Shown in pieces: positions 7,730 to 14,688 of a stretch of 19,677 nucleotides of DNA. The notes under the pieces are model-generated. The model searched no databases, was not told the origin of the DNA, and was given only the letters and a program-made list of their open reading frames with translations. Origin of the DNA: Betaproteobacteria bacterium (GTDB lineage: Bacteria; Pseudomonadota; Gammaproteobacteria; Burkholderiales; SG8-39); assembly GCA_009693435.1 (NCBI GenBank), contig SHXF01000076.1:1-19677 (forward strand), written 5' to 3'. Made by a program: the position numbers and the translations under genes. Position 1 is the first letter of the stretch, and each line of letters begins with the position of its first letter.

Positions 7730-8461
7730 TTACAGGTTCTTGCAGAGCAGATACTGATTGGTGCCTGTTTCGGCGTAGGCCACCGTCGGGGCGATAGCGC
7801 CGGCCGTCGGGTTCGGTGCAGTCTGCACCAACCCGCGCACCTGTCCGCCTATCGACGAGCCGTCATCCATTTGCGTATCGACAGCAATCGCGATTTTGTC
7901 GGGCAGGTTGCTGGAGCAGACGATGGTAGAGGTGAACCCCATGCCGGTCGTCTGCACCCCCATGATCCCGTTGGCGGCGTTGGCAGGTTGCTGGGCGGCG
8001 CCGATGCCGGCGGTCGGACCTGCGACAAAGCCGGAAAAGCGCAAGTGCATCCAGAACAGATTCGGTTCCGGGCCTGCCAGAGCCGGGGCCACCGCGGCCG
8101 CGTTATACAGATTCACGGGCGGCGCGGCGCACACACCGGTACACAGCACCCCATTGGCGTCCCCGCCAAAGGCCGTGGCGCCCCAGCGCGCCACCGTGGT
8201 AGCATTCAACTCGTCGCCCGGCATGGCGCGGTAGCGGTCCTGATACGAGGAGGTTGCCGCGGCAATGCCGTTGAAGTCGTTGATGACGTTCTTGATCTTC
8301 GCCTGGGTGATCATTTCCTGGCCCTTCAGAATTCCGCCAAGAAGCAGGCCGATGATGACCAGGACGATCGCAATTTCAACGAGCGTGAAACCGGACTGAG
8401 ACTTTCTGCCGGATTGAGACTTTCTGCCGTATTGAGACTTCCTGCTTAAGCCAGCTTTCAT
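7730..8461 (-). CDS. type IV pilin-like protein, copy 2, extended leader
   Basis: This is a 243-residue prepilin, a close paralogue of the gene at 6780-7472. The start is the ATG at 8461, preceded by GGGAGA. A longer open frame begins at 8506, but its extra residues lie over the sigma-54 promoter spacer and are not believable. The leader is 24 residues, twice that of copy 1, because a six-residue unit GRKSQS is repeated before the cleavage site G/FTLVEIAIVLVIIGLLLGG (Glu5 present). The rest is almost the same as copy 1. Differences cluster in three short segments: after VLCTGVC, after QMDDG, and just before the shared C-terminal YAETGTNQYLLCKNL. It is probably an alternative or co-assembled pilin subunit. 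Confidence 0.93.
   Translation of the reverse strand: MKAGLSRKSQYGRKSQSGRKSQSGFTLVEIAIVLVIIGLLLGGILKGQEMITQAKIKNVINDFNGIAAATSSYQDRYRAMPGDELNATTVARWGATAFGGDANGVLCTGVCAAPPVNLYNAAAVAPALAGPEPNLFWMHLRFSGFVAGPTAGIGAAQQPANAANGIMGVQTTGMGFTSTIVCSSNLPDKIAIAVDTQMDDGSSIGGQVRGLVQTAPNPTAGAIAPTVAYAETGTNQYLLCKNL
8391..8444 (-). repeat. three-copy 18-bp in-frame tandem repeat in pilin leader
   Basis: Units at 8391-8408, 8409-8426 and 8427-8444 differ from one another at only one to three bases. On the plus strand the middle unit reads CCGGATTGAGACTTTCTG. Each adds six residues (GRKSQS type) to the cytoplasmic leader. Pilin copy 1 has a single equivalent unit at 7438-7455. Slipped-strand mispairing could change the copy number without breaking the frame. 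Confidence 0.92.
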
Positions 8462-8501
8462 GGTATCTCCCAACCAAATGTGTACTGCGGGCCAAGTAAC
8501 A

Positions 8502-8517
8502 AGCAAGGTTCATGCCT
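8502..8517 (-). promoter_or_regulatory. sigma-54 promoter of pilin copy 2
   Basis: The minus strand reads AGGCATGAACCTTGCT. It keeps the invariant GG and GC of the -24/-12 elements at correct spacing and the full TTGCT, with two changes from TGGCACG. Transcription would start near 8492, about 30 bases before the ATG. The spacer AACC matches that of copy 1. Confidence 0.82.
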
Positions 8518-8592
8518 GAGAAAAAACGAGAAAATCGGGGGTTTTCCGCACTTTCAGAGGAAAAGTTGTCGATAAGTCAACGATTCTGACGA

Positions 8593-8605
8593 AATTGTGA
8601 CAATT
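8593..8605. promoter_or_regulatory. palindrome, candidate activator (UAS) site
   Basis: AATTGTGACAATT is a perfect inverted repeat around one central base. It lies between the stop of the upstream gene and the sigma-54 promoter of pilin copy 2, about 80-90 bases upstream of the -24 element, the usual place for an enhancer-binding protein. No matching palindrome was seen upstream of copy 1. The assignment is inference. Confidence 0.4.
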
Positions 8606-8609
8606 CTTT

Positions 8610-9338
8610 TCATTTCCGGGCGCTTAAGCGTAGCCGCTCTTCTATCGATTTGAGGCGGTCTTCCAGAAATCTCAATTCCCCCGGGTGCGTAATCTGGCCA
8701 CTCTGGACCAAGCCGCCGATCATCACCCTCGCCGCTTCAAGTTCGTTCATGTCCTCCAGGATGAAGATTTCCATTTGCTTGGCCCACATCGGCACATTTT
8801 CCCCGGTCGCGTGCTGTTGAATCGCCGCCGCATAGCGTCTGGCGAGTGGCAAGTCCTTGAGACGATGCTTGGCCACGAAAGCGGCGTGCGCGAGCCATGG
8901 CCAGCGCCGACCCGGATCGACGAGGAATTGCTCATGGATGAAATCGAGCATTAATCGCTGTTTTACCGGGTCCGGCACTTCGGCGTAAATCCGACTCGCG
9001 GCGTGCAGCGGGTACTGTCCGGCGGGATCCAATTGCAATATGGCGGTCAGCCAGCCAATCAACCGGCGATAGTCGAGTTTGTGGTAGGGCATCAGCGTGC
9101 CTGCTTGATAGTCGAAGGACTGCAGGTACAGCATCAGTCCTTTGGCCAACGGGAGCGGGTCTCCAAAGGACATGAGGCGCAGCACATTGACCCCGGGGGG
9201 GATAGGCAGGTCTTCCGCGCGCGGCGGGGTGGGCGGATGAGCTGTCTTTACCATGCCCTGGAACAGCAGGCACGCCAGCAGGCATGCCAGCACGATTCGC
9301 GGCACGCGCGCGATTGACCGTTCTTCCCTGAACTTCAC
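8610..9338 (-). CDS. membrane-anchored helical protein, unknown
   Basis: This is a 242-residue protein with one N-terminal hydrophobic segment (about residues 12-29) after a basic start, then a proline-rich linker (PPTPPRAEDLPIPPG). The rest is a mainly alpha-helical soluble part with a TPR-like feel (LQLDPAGQYPLHAASRIYAE; LARRYAAAIQQHA; MNELEAARVMIGGLV). I cannot place it in a named family. The GTG start at 9338 overlaps the permease stop in GTGA, which indicates translational coupling. It is likely an extracytoplasmic partner of the ABC permease, anchored in the inner membrane. It is followed by the pilin promoter region, with no clear terminator between. Confidence 0.78.
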   Translation of the reverse strand: MKFREERSIARVPRIVLACLLACLLFQGMVKTAHPPTPPRAEDLPIPPGVNVLRLMSFGDPLPLAKGLMLYLQSFDYQAGTLMPYHKLDYRRLIGWLTAILQLDPAGQYPLHAASRIYAEVPDPVKQRLMLDFIHEQFLVDPGRRWPWLAHAAFVAKHRLKDLPLARRYAAAIQQHATGENVPMWAKQMEIFILEDMNELEAARVMIGGLVQSGQITHPGELRFLEDRLKSIEERLRLSARK

Positions 9339-10102
9339 AGGCTCTTGCGATACAAGTCGAACAACGACGCCGCGCCGATGAGCGCCACATACAGAAGCGC
9401 CTCGCCCAGAATCAAAAAGAACGGAACGCCGGAAACGGGCGAATCGATCAGCCAGCCGCTCAGTGTCATCCGGTCGAGCGCGGGCAACAGGAGACCGATT
9501 CCGTCCACGCCGGCCTCGATGATGTTATCGACCACGGTGTGCTCGGTCTGTACGCCGGTGCTTGCGATGATCTGCATGGCTGCGATAGAGCGCGAGAGCG
9601 CGTAAAAGGCGGCCACCGCGGCAAACGCCGAAACGGTCTGCCCCAGCGAGAGCGCGCAAAACAGGCTCATCGACGCCAGTATGAGCATCTCGAATGCAAG
9701 CGATACCGCCCAAGGCCACAGGACAGTGACCTGCACGAAGGCAAGCAAGGGCAGAGCCAGTATCGCCGCAATGGCAACCGAAACCAGCGCGAAGCCGGCA
9801 AGTTTTCCGAAAAAATAACTCGACCTCGGGGTGGGCAGCGAAAGCAGCAGGTCCGTTACCTTGTCGTTGGCTTCCCGTACCACGCTCGATATGGCGAATG
9901 CGACGACGATGAATGCGGCCGCCACACGCAGGAAGGCCGCGACCAGGGTAATGCGGATTTCGAGGGATTCCGTCACGGCAACCTGGTTCAGGAACAGCCC
10001 CAGGCCAAGCGCAAATAGCATGACGATGGCCGCGAGCCAGGCGAGCCGGTTGCGCACTGCCTCCAGCAGCGTCATGTGCGCTATTGCGATGATGATTGCC
10101 AT
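9335..10102 (-). CDS. ABC-2-type transporter permease
   Basis: This is a 255-residue integral membrane protein with about six membrane segments. Between the second and third lies the cytoplasmic stretch SSVVREANDKVTDLLLSLPTPRSSYFFGKL, typical of ABC-2/NosY-like permeases. The ATG at 10102 (MAIIIAIAHMTLLEAVRN) has GGGGAG upstream and fits the family start; an ATG 11 codons earlier lacks this. A matching ATP-binding subunit is not adjacent, so it must be encoded elsewhere or lost. The upstream neighbour is the divergent histidine kinase, and downstream is the coupled helical protein. The substrate is unknown. Confidence 0.85.
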   Translation of the reverse strand: MAIIIAIAHMTLLEAVRNRLAWLAAIVMLFALGLGLFLNQVAVTESLEIRITLVAAFLRVAAAFIVVAFAISSVVREANDKVTDLLLSLPTPRSSYFFGKLAGFALVSVAIAAILALPLLAFVQVTVLWPWAVSLAFEMLILASMSLFCALSLGQTVSAFAAVAAFYALSRSIAAMQIIASTGVQTEHTVVDNIIEAGVDGIGLLLPALDRMTLSGWLIDSPVSGVPFFLILGEALLYVALIGAASLFDLYRKSL

Positions 10103-10131
10103 TGGCTCCCCGCTAGTTTTGGGATTATGCT
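10102..10131 (+). promoter_or_regulatory. candidate sigma-70 promoter of histidine kinase
   Basis: TTGGCT (10102-10107) and TATGCT (10126-10131) are separated by 18 bases, each with four of six consensus bases. A start near 10138 would give a leader of about 29 bases. The -35 overlaps the start codon of the divergent permease. This is a weak call from spacing and sequence only. Confidence 0.28.
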
Positions 10132-10166
10132 CCAACAGGTCGCGTGCAACGAAACAGCAGGATCCG

Positions 10167-11924
10167 ATGGGTTCAAAAAAGATGCCAGGTACGCTTCAGC
10201 CCGATACGTCGCCAGTCCGGAAATTGCAGTTCGCAATTACGCAGCGATGGCGCGTGGCCTTTGTGCTCATGCTGGTACTGCTGCATCTTGCCGCGATGCG
10301 GGGCGCGGAGGATTTCTGGGCGCGCGGGCTGATGCTCGCACATTTCGGGCTGTTCATCATGTGGCAGCCCTTCATGCGTGCCGAGCAGCGCTTGAACGCG
10401 CTGCAAATCGGATTCATCGTGTTGTTTTCGGGCGGCATCATGCTGTTCCTGAGCTGGTGGATGCTTGCTTTGTGGGTCAGCGCGCTGGCGGGGATCGTTG
10501 GCGGGAAGGTCTTTCTCTTCCAGGCACTCTGGTTGCGCCGTTTTTATCTGATCGTGCTGTTTTATCTGGTTGTCCTGCTCCTTGCATGGATCGTGCCGAA
10601 CAGTTTCTCGTTCGCCGAACTGCCGGAGGAGGTGGCTCTGGCGGCGCAATACGGGCTGACTGTCCTGTTCGTCGTCATGCTGTTTCTTCCAGTCGAAGCC
10701 GAGTCCGCAGAAACGCCGCAGATTGTCGATTTCCTGTACGCAGCCCTGCTGTTCCTGCTGCTGGTGGTACTGGTCCTCGGCAGCATAGCGTTCATGGCAA
10801 TCGGCGAGATTCCCTACTCGATTGCCGTGTCGTACACGCTGCTGCTTATCGGCGGGGGGCTGTTGCTCTTGAGCGTCGCCTGGAATCCGCGATCGGGTTT
10901 CTCCGGGCTTGCGCTGTATTTCTCCCGTTACCTGCTATCGGTGGGGCTTCCATTCGAGAAATGGCTTTATTTTCTCGCCGACCTGTCGAAACTGGAAGCG
11001 GCGCCAGACCAGTTCCTGGAAAAGGCCTGCAACGGACTGTCGCGTTTGCCCTGGGTGTCGGGCGGGGAATGGCAGACCAAGGGCGAGTCCGGAAAGTTCG
11101 GCACGGTCTCGAAGCATACCGTGGAGTTCGATAGCGAAGAACTGCGGTTGCAGGTATTTGGGCGACACGCCCTGAGTCCCTCTCTGGTGTGGCATTTCCA
11201 GTTGCTCGGCCAGTTGCTGGCGGAATACTATGTGGCGAAGCTGCGCGAGCAGAAGCTGCAGCAGCAATCGTATATGCAGGCGGTCTACGAAACCGGCGCA
11301 AGAGTCACGCACGACGTCAAGAACCTGCTGCAATCGTTGAACGGGCTTTGCTCCGCCGCGGAACAATCCGAAAGCGCGGACAAAGATGAATTGTCCGCGC
11401 TGATGCGCAGGCAGTTGCCGGTTATTACACAGCGTCTGCAACAGACGCTGGACAAGTTGCAGCATCCGCCGCAGTCGGCCAGCGGACAACTCGTGTCAGC
11501 GCGGGAATGGTGGGACGGCCTGTGCAAGAGTTATCAGAATAGCAGGATAGATTTCTCGATAGTGGGCATCGAACCCTCCACCGTGCTGCCGAAGGAGTTG
11601 TTCGACAGCGCGGCCGATAACCTGCTGCAGAATGCCCTGCGGAAGCGGCTTACCGAAAAAGGCATCAGCATCAGGGCAACGCTGCAGTGCGCTGATCGAC
11701 TCGCGCTGACGGTGCACGACAGCGGCAATCAGGTGCCCGGCCATGTCGTGCACGGGTTGCTGCGCGGGCCGGTTGCTTCGGAATCCGGATTCGGAATCGG
11801 GCTCTACCAGGTTTCGAGGCTTGCGAAAATGTCCGGCTTCTCGCTTGCGCTTTCAACCAACGATCCGGCGAACGTGCGCTTTACGTTGATCGCTTCGGAG
11901 CAGGGCGGGACAGGCGCTGGCTGA
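10167..11924 (+). CDS. polytopic sensor histidine kinase, PrsK-like
   Basis: This is a 585-residue kinase. About eight membrane segments fill residues 30-240. A linker domain follows (about 250-360), perhaps a degenerate GAF fold, and then a short coiled-coil. The phosphoacceptor box is VTHDVKNLLQSL with His382. The ATPase domain shows the N box AADNLLQNALRK (Asn485, Asn489), the G1 box VHDSGNQVP with Asp518, and the G2 box GFGIGLYQVSRLA (541-553). The HDVKNL-type H box and the many-helix N-terminus resemble PrsK, the kinase that works with a sigma-54 activator in PEP-CTERM exopolysaccharide systems. The ATG at 10167 has AGGA upstream. No response regulator is adjacent: the next gene converges with a 10-base gap. 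Catalytic residues look complete, so it should be active. Confidence 0.88.
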   Translation: MGSKKMPGTLQPDTSPVRKLQFAITQRWRVAFVLMLVLLHLAAMRGAEDFWARGLMLAHFGLFIMWQPFMRAEQRLNALQIGFIVLFSGGIMLFLSWWMLALWVSALAGIVGGKVFLFQALWLRRFYLIVLFYLVVLLLAWIVPNSFSFAELPEEVALAAQYGLTVLFVVMLFLPVEAESAETPQIVDFLYAALLFLLLVVLVLGSIAFMAIGEIPYSIAVSYTLLLIGGGLLLLSVAWNPRSGFSGLALYFSRYLLSVGLPFEKWLYFLADLSKLEAAPDQFLEKACNGLSRLPWVSGGEWQTKGESGKFGTVSKHTVEFDSEELRLQVFGRHALSPSLVWHFQLLGQLLAEYYVAKLREQKLQQQSYMQAVYETGARVTHDVKNLLQSLNGLCSAAEQSESADKDELSALMRRQLPVITQRLQQTLDKLQHPPQSASGQLVSAREWWDGLCKSYQNSRIDFSIVGIEPSTVLPKELFDSAADNLLQNALRKRLTEKGISIRATLQCADRLALTVHDSGNQVPGHVVHGLLRGPVASESGFGIGLYQVSRLAKMSGFSLALSTNDPANVRFTLIASEQGGTGAG

Positions 11925-11934
11925 GCGTTCCCGG

Positions 11935-12462
11935 TCATTTGCCCTGCGGCTGGCCGGGAATTGCCCCAGACTCCTCCCGAAAGCACAACCAGAGAACCAG
12001 GCCATTGATCAGGATCCAAAGCGTTTCCATGTACAGCAACGGGATGTACAGCCGCCGGTTCCACTTGTCGCCGAACAGGAAATAGAAGCCGTCGAAGTAG
12101 CTCCCCGAAAGGCGGAGCGTGGACACATAATTCTCCAGCGGCGGGAACAGGAAAACCAGCGCGAGGTTCAGCGCGACCGCGATAATCAGGGCGGTGCGGC
12201 GGCCGATGCCGTGGTTCTGCGGGGAGTAATGGCGCAACAGCAACCAGCCGATCGCACTGTTGACAAGAACCCAGTAGGTCTCGAGCAGCAGCAGGTTGTT
12301 ATCGACGATGCGGTTGTGATGCGTATCGAAGTAGAAGTAGAACGCGTCGAACGTAGTCACGCCCCGGACTCCGATCACCGTCGAGTTGTATGGCGGGAAC
12401 AACAGCATCACGGCGAGATTTCCCGCTGCCACGGCGAGCAGGATGGCCTGCGATTTGTTCAT
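11935..12462 (-). CDS. four-helix membrane protein with internal duplication, unknown
   Basis: This is a 175-residue integral membrane protein. Residues about 8-78 and 93-161 are two copies of the same module, at an offset of about 84 residues. Each module has a helix ending in FPP (22-24 and 106-108), then an aromatic motif FDAFYF (39-44) / FDGFYF (123-128), and a second helix LETYWVLVN (60-68) / METLWILIN (145-153). I do not recognise a named family. The ATG at 12462 overlaps the adenylate cyclase stop (ATGA), so it is the last gene of the pilus-cyclase operon. The stop is 10 bases from that of the convergent kinase. It may sense or anchor something for the cyclase; that is inference. Confidence 0.85.
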   Translation of the reverse strand: MNKSQAILLAVAAGNLAVMLLFPPYNSTVIGVRGVTTFDAFYFYFDTHHNRIVDNNLLLLETYWVLVNSAIGWLLLRHYSPQNHGIGRRTALIIAVALNLALVFLFPPLENYVSTLRLSGSYFDGFYFLFGDKWNRRLYIPLLYMETLWILINGLVLWLCFREESGAIPGQPQGK

Positions 12463-13766
12463 GATGCAGTCCCGGTCGTGATCGGGGCATCGTGATCGCC
12501 CGCTTTCCTGCCGATGAGGCGATAGACGGTGGTATTTCCCTTGCCCTTCATATTGATGATTTGCGGTGGTTCGAATTCGAACGCGCCGCACAGCCGGCTG
12601 TGGGTAGTCGCATCCACCTGAATCATGCCCGGAGCTCCCTCTGATGTCAGACGGCTTGCGATATTGACGGTGTCGCCCCACAAGTCGTAGATGAATTTCT
12701 TTCGTCCCACGACCCCTGCGACCACCGGGCCGGTAGCGATACCGATTCGCAGCTCGAGGCCCCTGTCGTTGAGGACGGTGTCGGTGGCGAGCAGGGCGCG
12801 CATGCCGATCGCCATTTCAGCCACTCCCTGGGTGTAATTCGCCGCCGGCTGGCTGCCGAGACCGCCGGCCACCATGTAGGCATCCCCGATGGTCTTGATT
12901 TTTTCAAGCTGGTGATCGTCGGCGAACTGGTCGAACGCCGAAAAGATCTTGTTCAGCATGGCGAAAATCCGGTTGGGCGCCATGCCCCCGGCGATGGAAG
13001 TAAAGTTCACGACATCGGCGAACATCACCGTGACATCGGCAAAGCCGTCGGCGATCGAGCTTTCGTCCCGCTTGAGCCGCTCTGCCACCGACTGGGGAAG
13101 TACGTTCAGCAATAATCGTTCGGAACGTTCCTGCTCGGCCTTCAGCAGACCGTGGGCATTTTCAAGCTCCAGTTCATAGCGCTCCTTTTCAATCGCGGCA
13201 AAGCGGTGCAGCAGATACACGATGCTCGTGATGGCGGCAAAATTGAGCGCAAAGAACAGCATTGCCGTCTTCAGAGGCACCTGTCGTGTCACCGCCGCCG
13301 TGCCAGACAGCTCGAAGTCCGTATAACCGCAGAGCAGCAGCAGCATGAGATAGCCGACAAACCAGGGCAGCGATTCCCGCGCCGACAGCACGATGATCGC
13401 TACTACGGGCGCGAGCACGCTCCACAGCACCATCCCGCTCGCGCTGATGAAATTTCCAAGGGACAACTGCACGATGAACGGGAAGAACAGGAACAACCCG
13501 AGCTGGCTGTAGCGGAAAAAATCGAACGAACGGGTCTGGATGTAGATCAGCAGCGTGGCGACCGATATGATCTGATAGGCAAAGGGTGCGGTTGCCGAAA
13601 GCTGCAGCCCGTTGAACCAGTAAAGGGTCAGCCAGAACATCGGCGCCGCCGTCATCAAGCCCATGGAGAAGACCATGATGGTCTTCCTGATGCGCAAGGC
13701 GGGCGGGTCGTCGTCCTCGACACCCGCGGACCGGAGGCGCGCGACGAATGTCCGGGTTGCGTTCAT
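12459..13766 (-). CDS. class III adenylate cyclase with polytopic membrane domain
   Basis: Given the ATG at 13766, this is a 435-residue enzyme. About six membrane segments (29-187) are followed by a coiled-coil signalling helix (190-222) and one catalytic domain (about 240-420). All six catalytic positions are present: metal ligands Asp251 (MFADVVNFTS) and Asp295 (KTIGDAY), adenine-selecting Lys291 and Asp361, and transition-state Asn368 and Arg372 (DLWGDTVNIASR). Lys/Asp rather than Glu/Cys predicts ATP over GTP. The layout is close to mycobacterial Rv1625c, so it should work as a homodimer. A GTG at 13835, 23 codons earlier and overlapping the pilin stop, is an alternative start; neither has a clear ribosome site. 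It sits inside the pilus operon and is coupled to the four-helix protein after it. cAMP often controls type IV pili through Crp/Vfr. Confidence 0.93.
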   Translation of the reverse strand: MNATRTFVARLRSAGVEDDDPPALRIRKTIMVFSMGLMTAAPMFWLTLYWFNGLQLSATAPFAYQIISVATLLIYIQTRSFDFFRYSQLGLFLFFPFIVQLSLGNFISASGMVLWSVLAPVVAIIVLSARESLPWFVGYLMLLLLCGYTDFELSGTAAVTRQVPLKTAMLFFALNFAAITSIVYLLHRFAAIEKERYELELENAHGLLKAEQERSERLLLNVLPQSVAERLKRDESSIADGFADVTVMFADVVNFTSIAGGMAPNRIFAMLNKIFSAFDQFADDHQLEKIKTIGDAYMVAGGLGSQPAANYTQGVAEMAIGMRALLATDTVLNDRGLELRIGIATGPVVAGVVGRKKFIYDLWGDTVNIASRLTSEGAPGMIQVDATTHSRLCGAFEFEPPQIINMKGKGNTTVYRLIGRKAGDHDAPITTGTAS

Positions 13767-13815
13767 CTGCGCGGGGTGAAGGGATGCGCGCGGTTCGCGG
13801 TCCGCCAGCTTGCAC

Positions 13816-14688
13816 TCACGGCAGGTTGCCCGCACTCACCATGCGCGCCACCATGGTGGTCGCAGGGATGAACGCGACTATGTCGTCGAACTCGCAAAAT
13901 GGCGCGTTGCTGGTGGTTTCACCGCAGGTCGAATCATACGCGGTGTGCTCGCGATAGTAGAACAGGTAACTCGTATAGTTGTTGCCGGTGCCTGGCGTCC
14001 CCGTCGGTGTGCCACCGGCGGCGTTATAGGCCTCGTCAGTGAGCGCAACGGCCGACGGTCCCTGCGTTCCATTGGGGAGATAGGCGCCGTATCCGTTCTT
14101 GCCGTGAGAAAGGAACACCGCGGTCAGGCCCGTTCCCAGCGCGCTGGTGGTATGCGTGCCGGCTGCGTTGCTGGAGCGGTTCAGAACCGCGATTTCACCG
14201 AGCGAGCACAGCGCAAAAGAAGAAAGCGTCGGTGTAGGTGAGGGCGCCGTGCAATTCAGTGTCGACGTCTGGGAACCCGGTGTTGATGTATTCCACGTGT
14301 TCGCGCTGGGCGCGTCGGAATATACCGATGCTACCCGGTAGGTAAATCGTCGGCCCCACGCGTCCATCTCGGGCACGCCGAGCGTAGACCACGGAATGAC
14401 GCCGAGAAGGGTCGTGCATGCAGTCGCCGCGAACTGCTCGGTCCCGGCGTTGGTCGTTCCGGAAGCGACGGTGCCCAGGGCAGGGCACGGAAGCCGACCC
14501 TTTGCCAGCGCAAAGCCGATCAGGGCCTCCTTAATCTGGTCCATCGTCCGTTGTGTCTCGGTGATATTGCGCAGTTCTATCTGCGTTGTGAGCGGGACGA
14601 ATGCACTTGCCAACAGCAACCCCACGATCAGCAGGACAATGGTCATTTCCGCCAGCGTAAAGCCGGTCGCCGGACGAGCGGGTTTCAC
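13816..14688 (-). CDS. prepilin-like protein (minor pilin)
   Basis: This is a 290-residue prepilin that begins with GTG at 14688, overlapping the previous stop as GTGA. The short leader MKPARPATG is cut before FTLAEMTIVLLIVGLLL, which has Glu5. The following helix reaches KEALIGFALAKGRLPCPA, a pattern common in betaproteobacterial minor pilins. It then has GVIPWSTLGVPEMDAWGRRFTYRV, cysteines for likely disulfides, and a C-terminus rich in Thr, Ser and Asn. The LPCPA-to-PW spacing resembles the matching part of the 566-residue pilin just upstream, so the two share ancestry. It is probably a minor subunit assembled near the tip or needed for initiation. A much longer upstream open frame exists only because it overlaps the neighbour. 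Confidence 0.9.
   Translation of the reverse strand: MKPARPATGFTLAEMTIVLLIVGLLLASAFVPLTTQIELRNITETQRTMDQIKEALIGFALAKGRLPCPALGTVASGTTNAGTEQFAATACTTLLGVIPWSTLGVPEMDAWGRRFTYRVASVYSDAPSANTWNTSTPGSQTSTLNCTAPSPTPTLSSFALCSLGEIAVLNRSSNAAGTHTTSALGTGLTAVFLSHGKNGYGAYLPNGTQGPSAVALTDEAYNAAGGTPTGTPGTGNNYTSYLFYYREHTAYDSTCGETTSNAPFCEFDDIVAFIPATTMVARMVSAGNLP

Larger units (their letters stand above)
6780..8461 (-). repeat. tandem duplication of pilin genes with promoters
   Basis: Two head-to-tail pilin units (6780-7472 and 7730-8461) are highly alike in nucleotides as well as protein. The copies share long identical blocks, for example the last 15 codons and the segment around the FWMHLRFSGFV codons. The sigma-54 promoter cores also share GAACCTTGCT, so the duplicated unit included its control region. 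The terminators differ in sequence. Confidence 0.85.

Noticed and set aside
8391..8444. CRISPR-like short repeats
   Set aside because: The 18-bp units are directly adjacent without spacers and encode the pilin leader in frame.
11940..12681. Longer start for the four-helix protein, 73 codons upstream
   Set aside because: The added residues are charged, lie wholly over the cyclase catalytic domain, and the ATG at 12462 forms a typical ATGA overlap.
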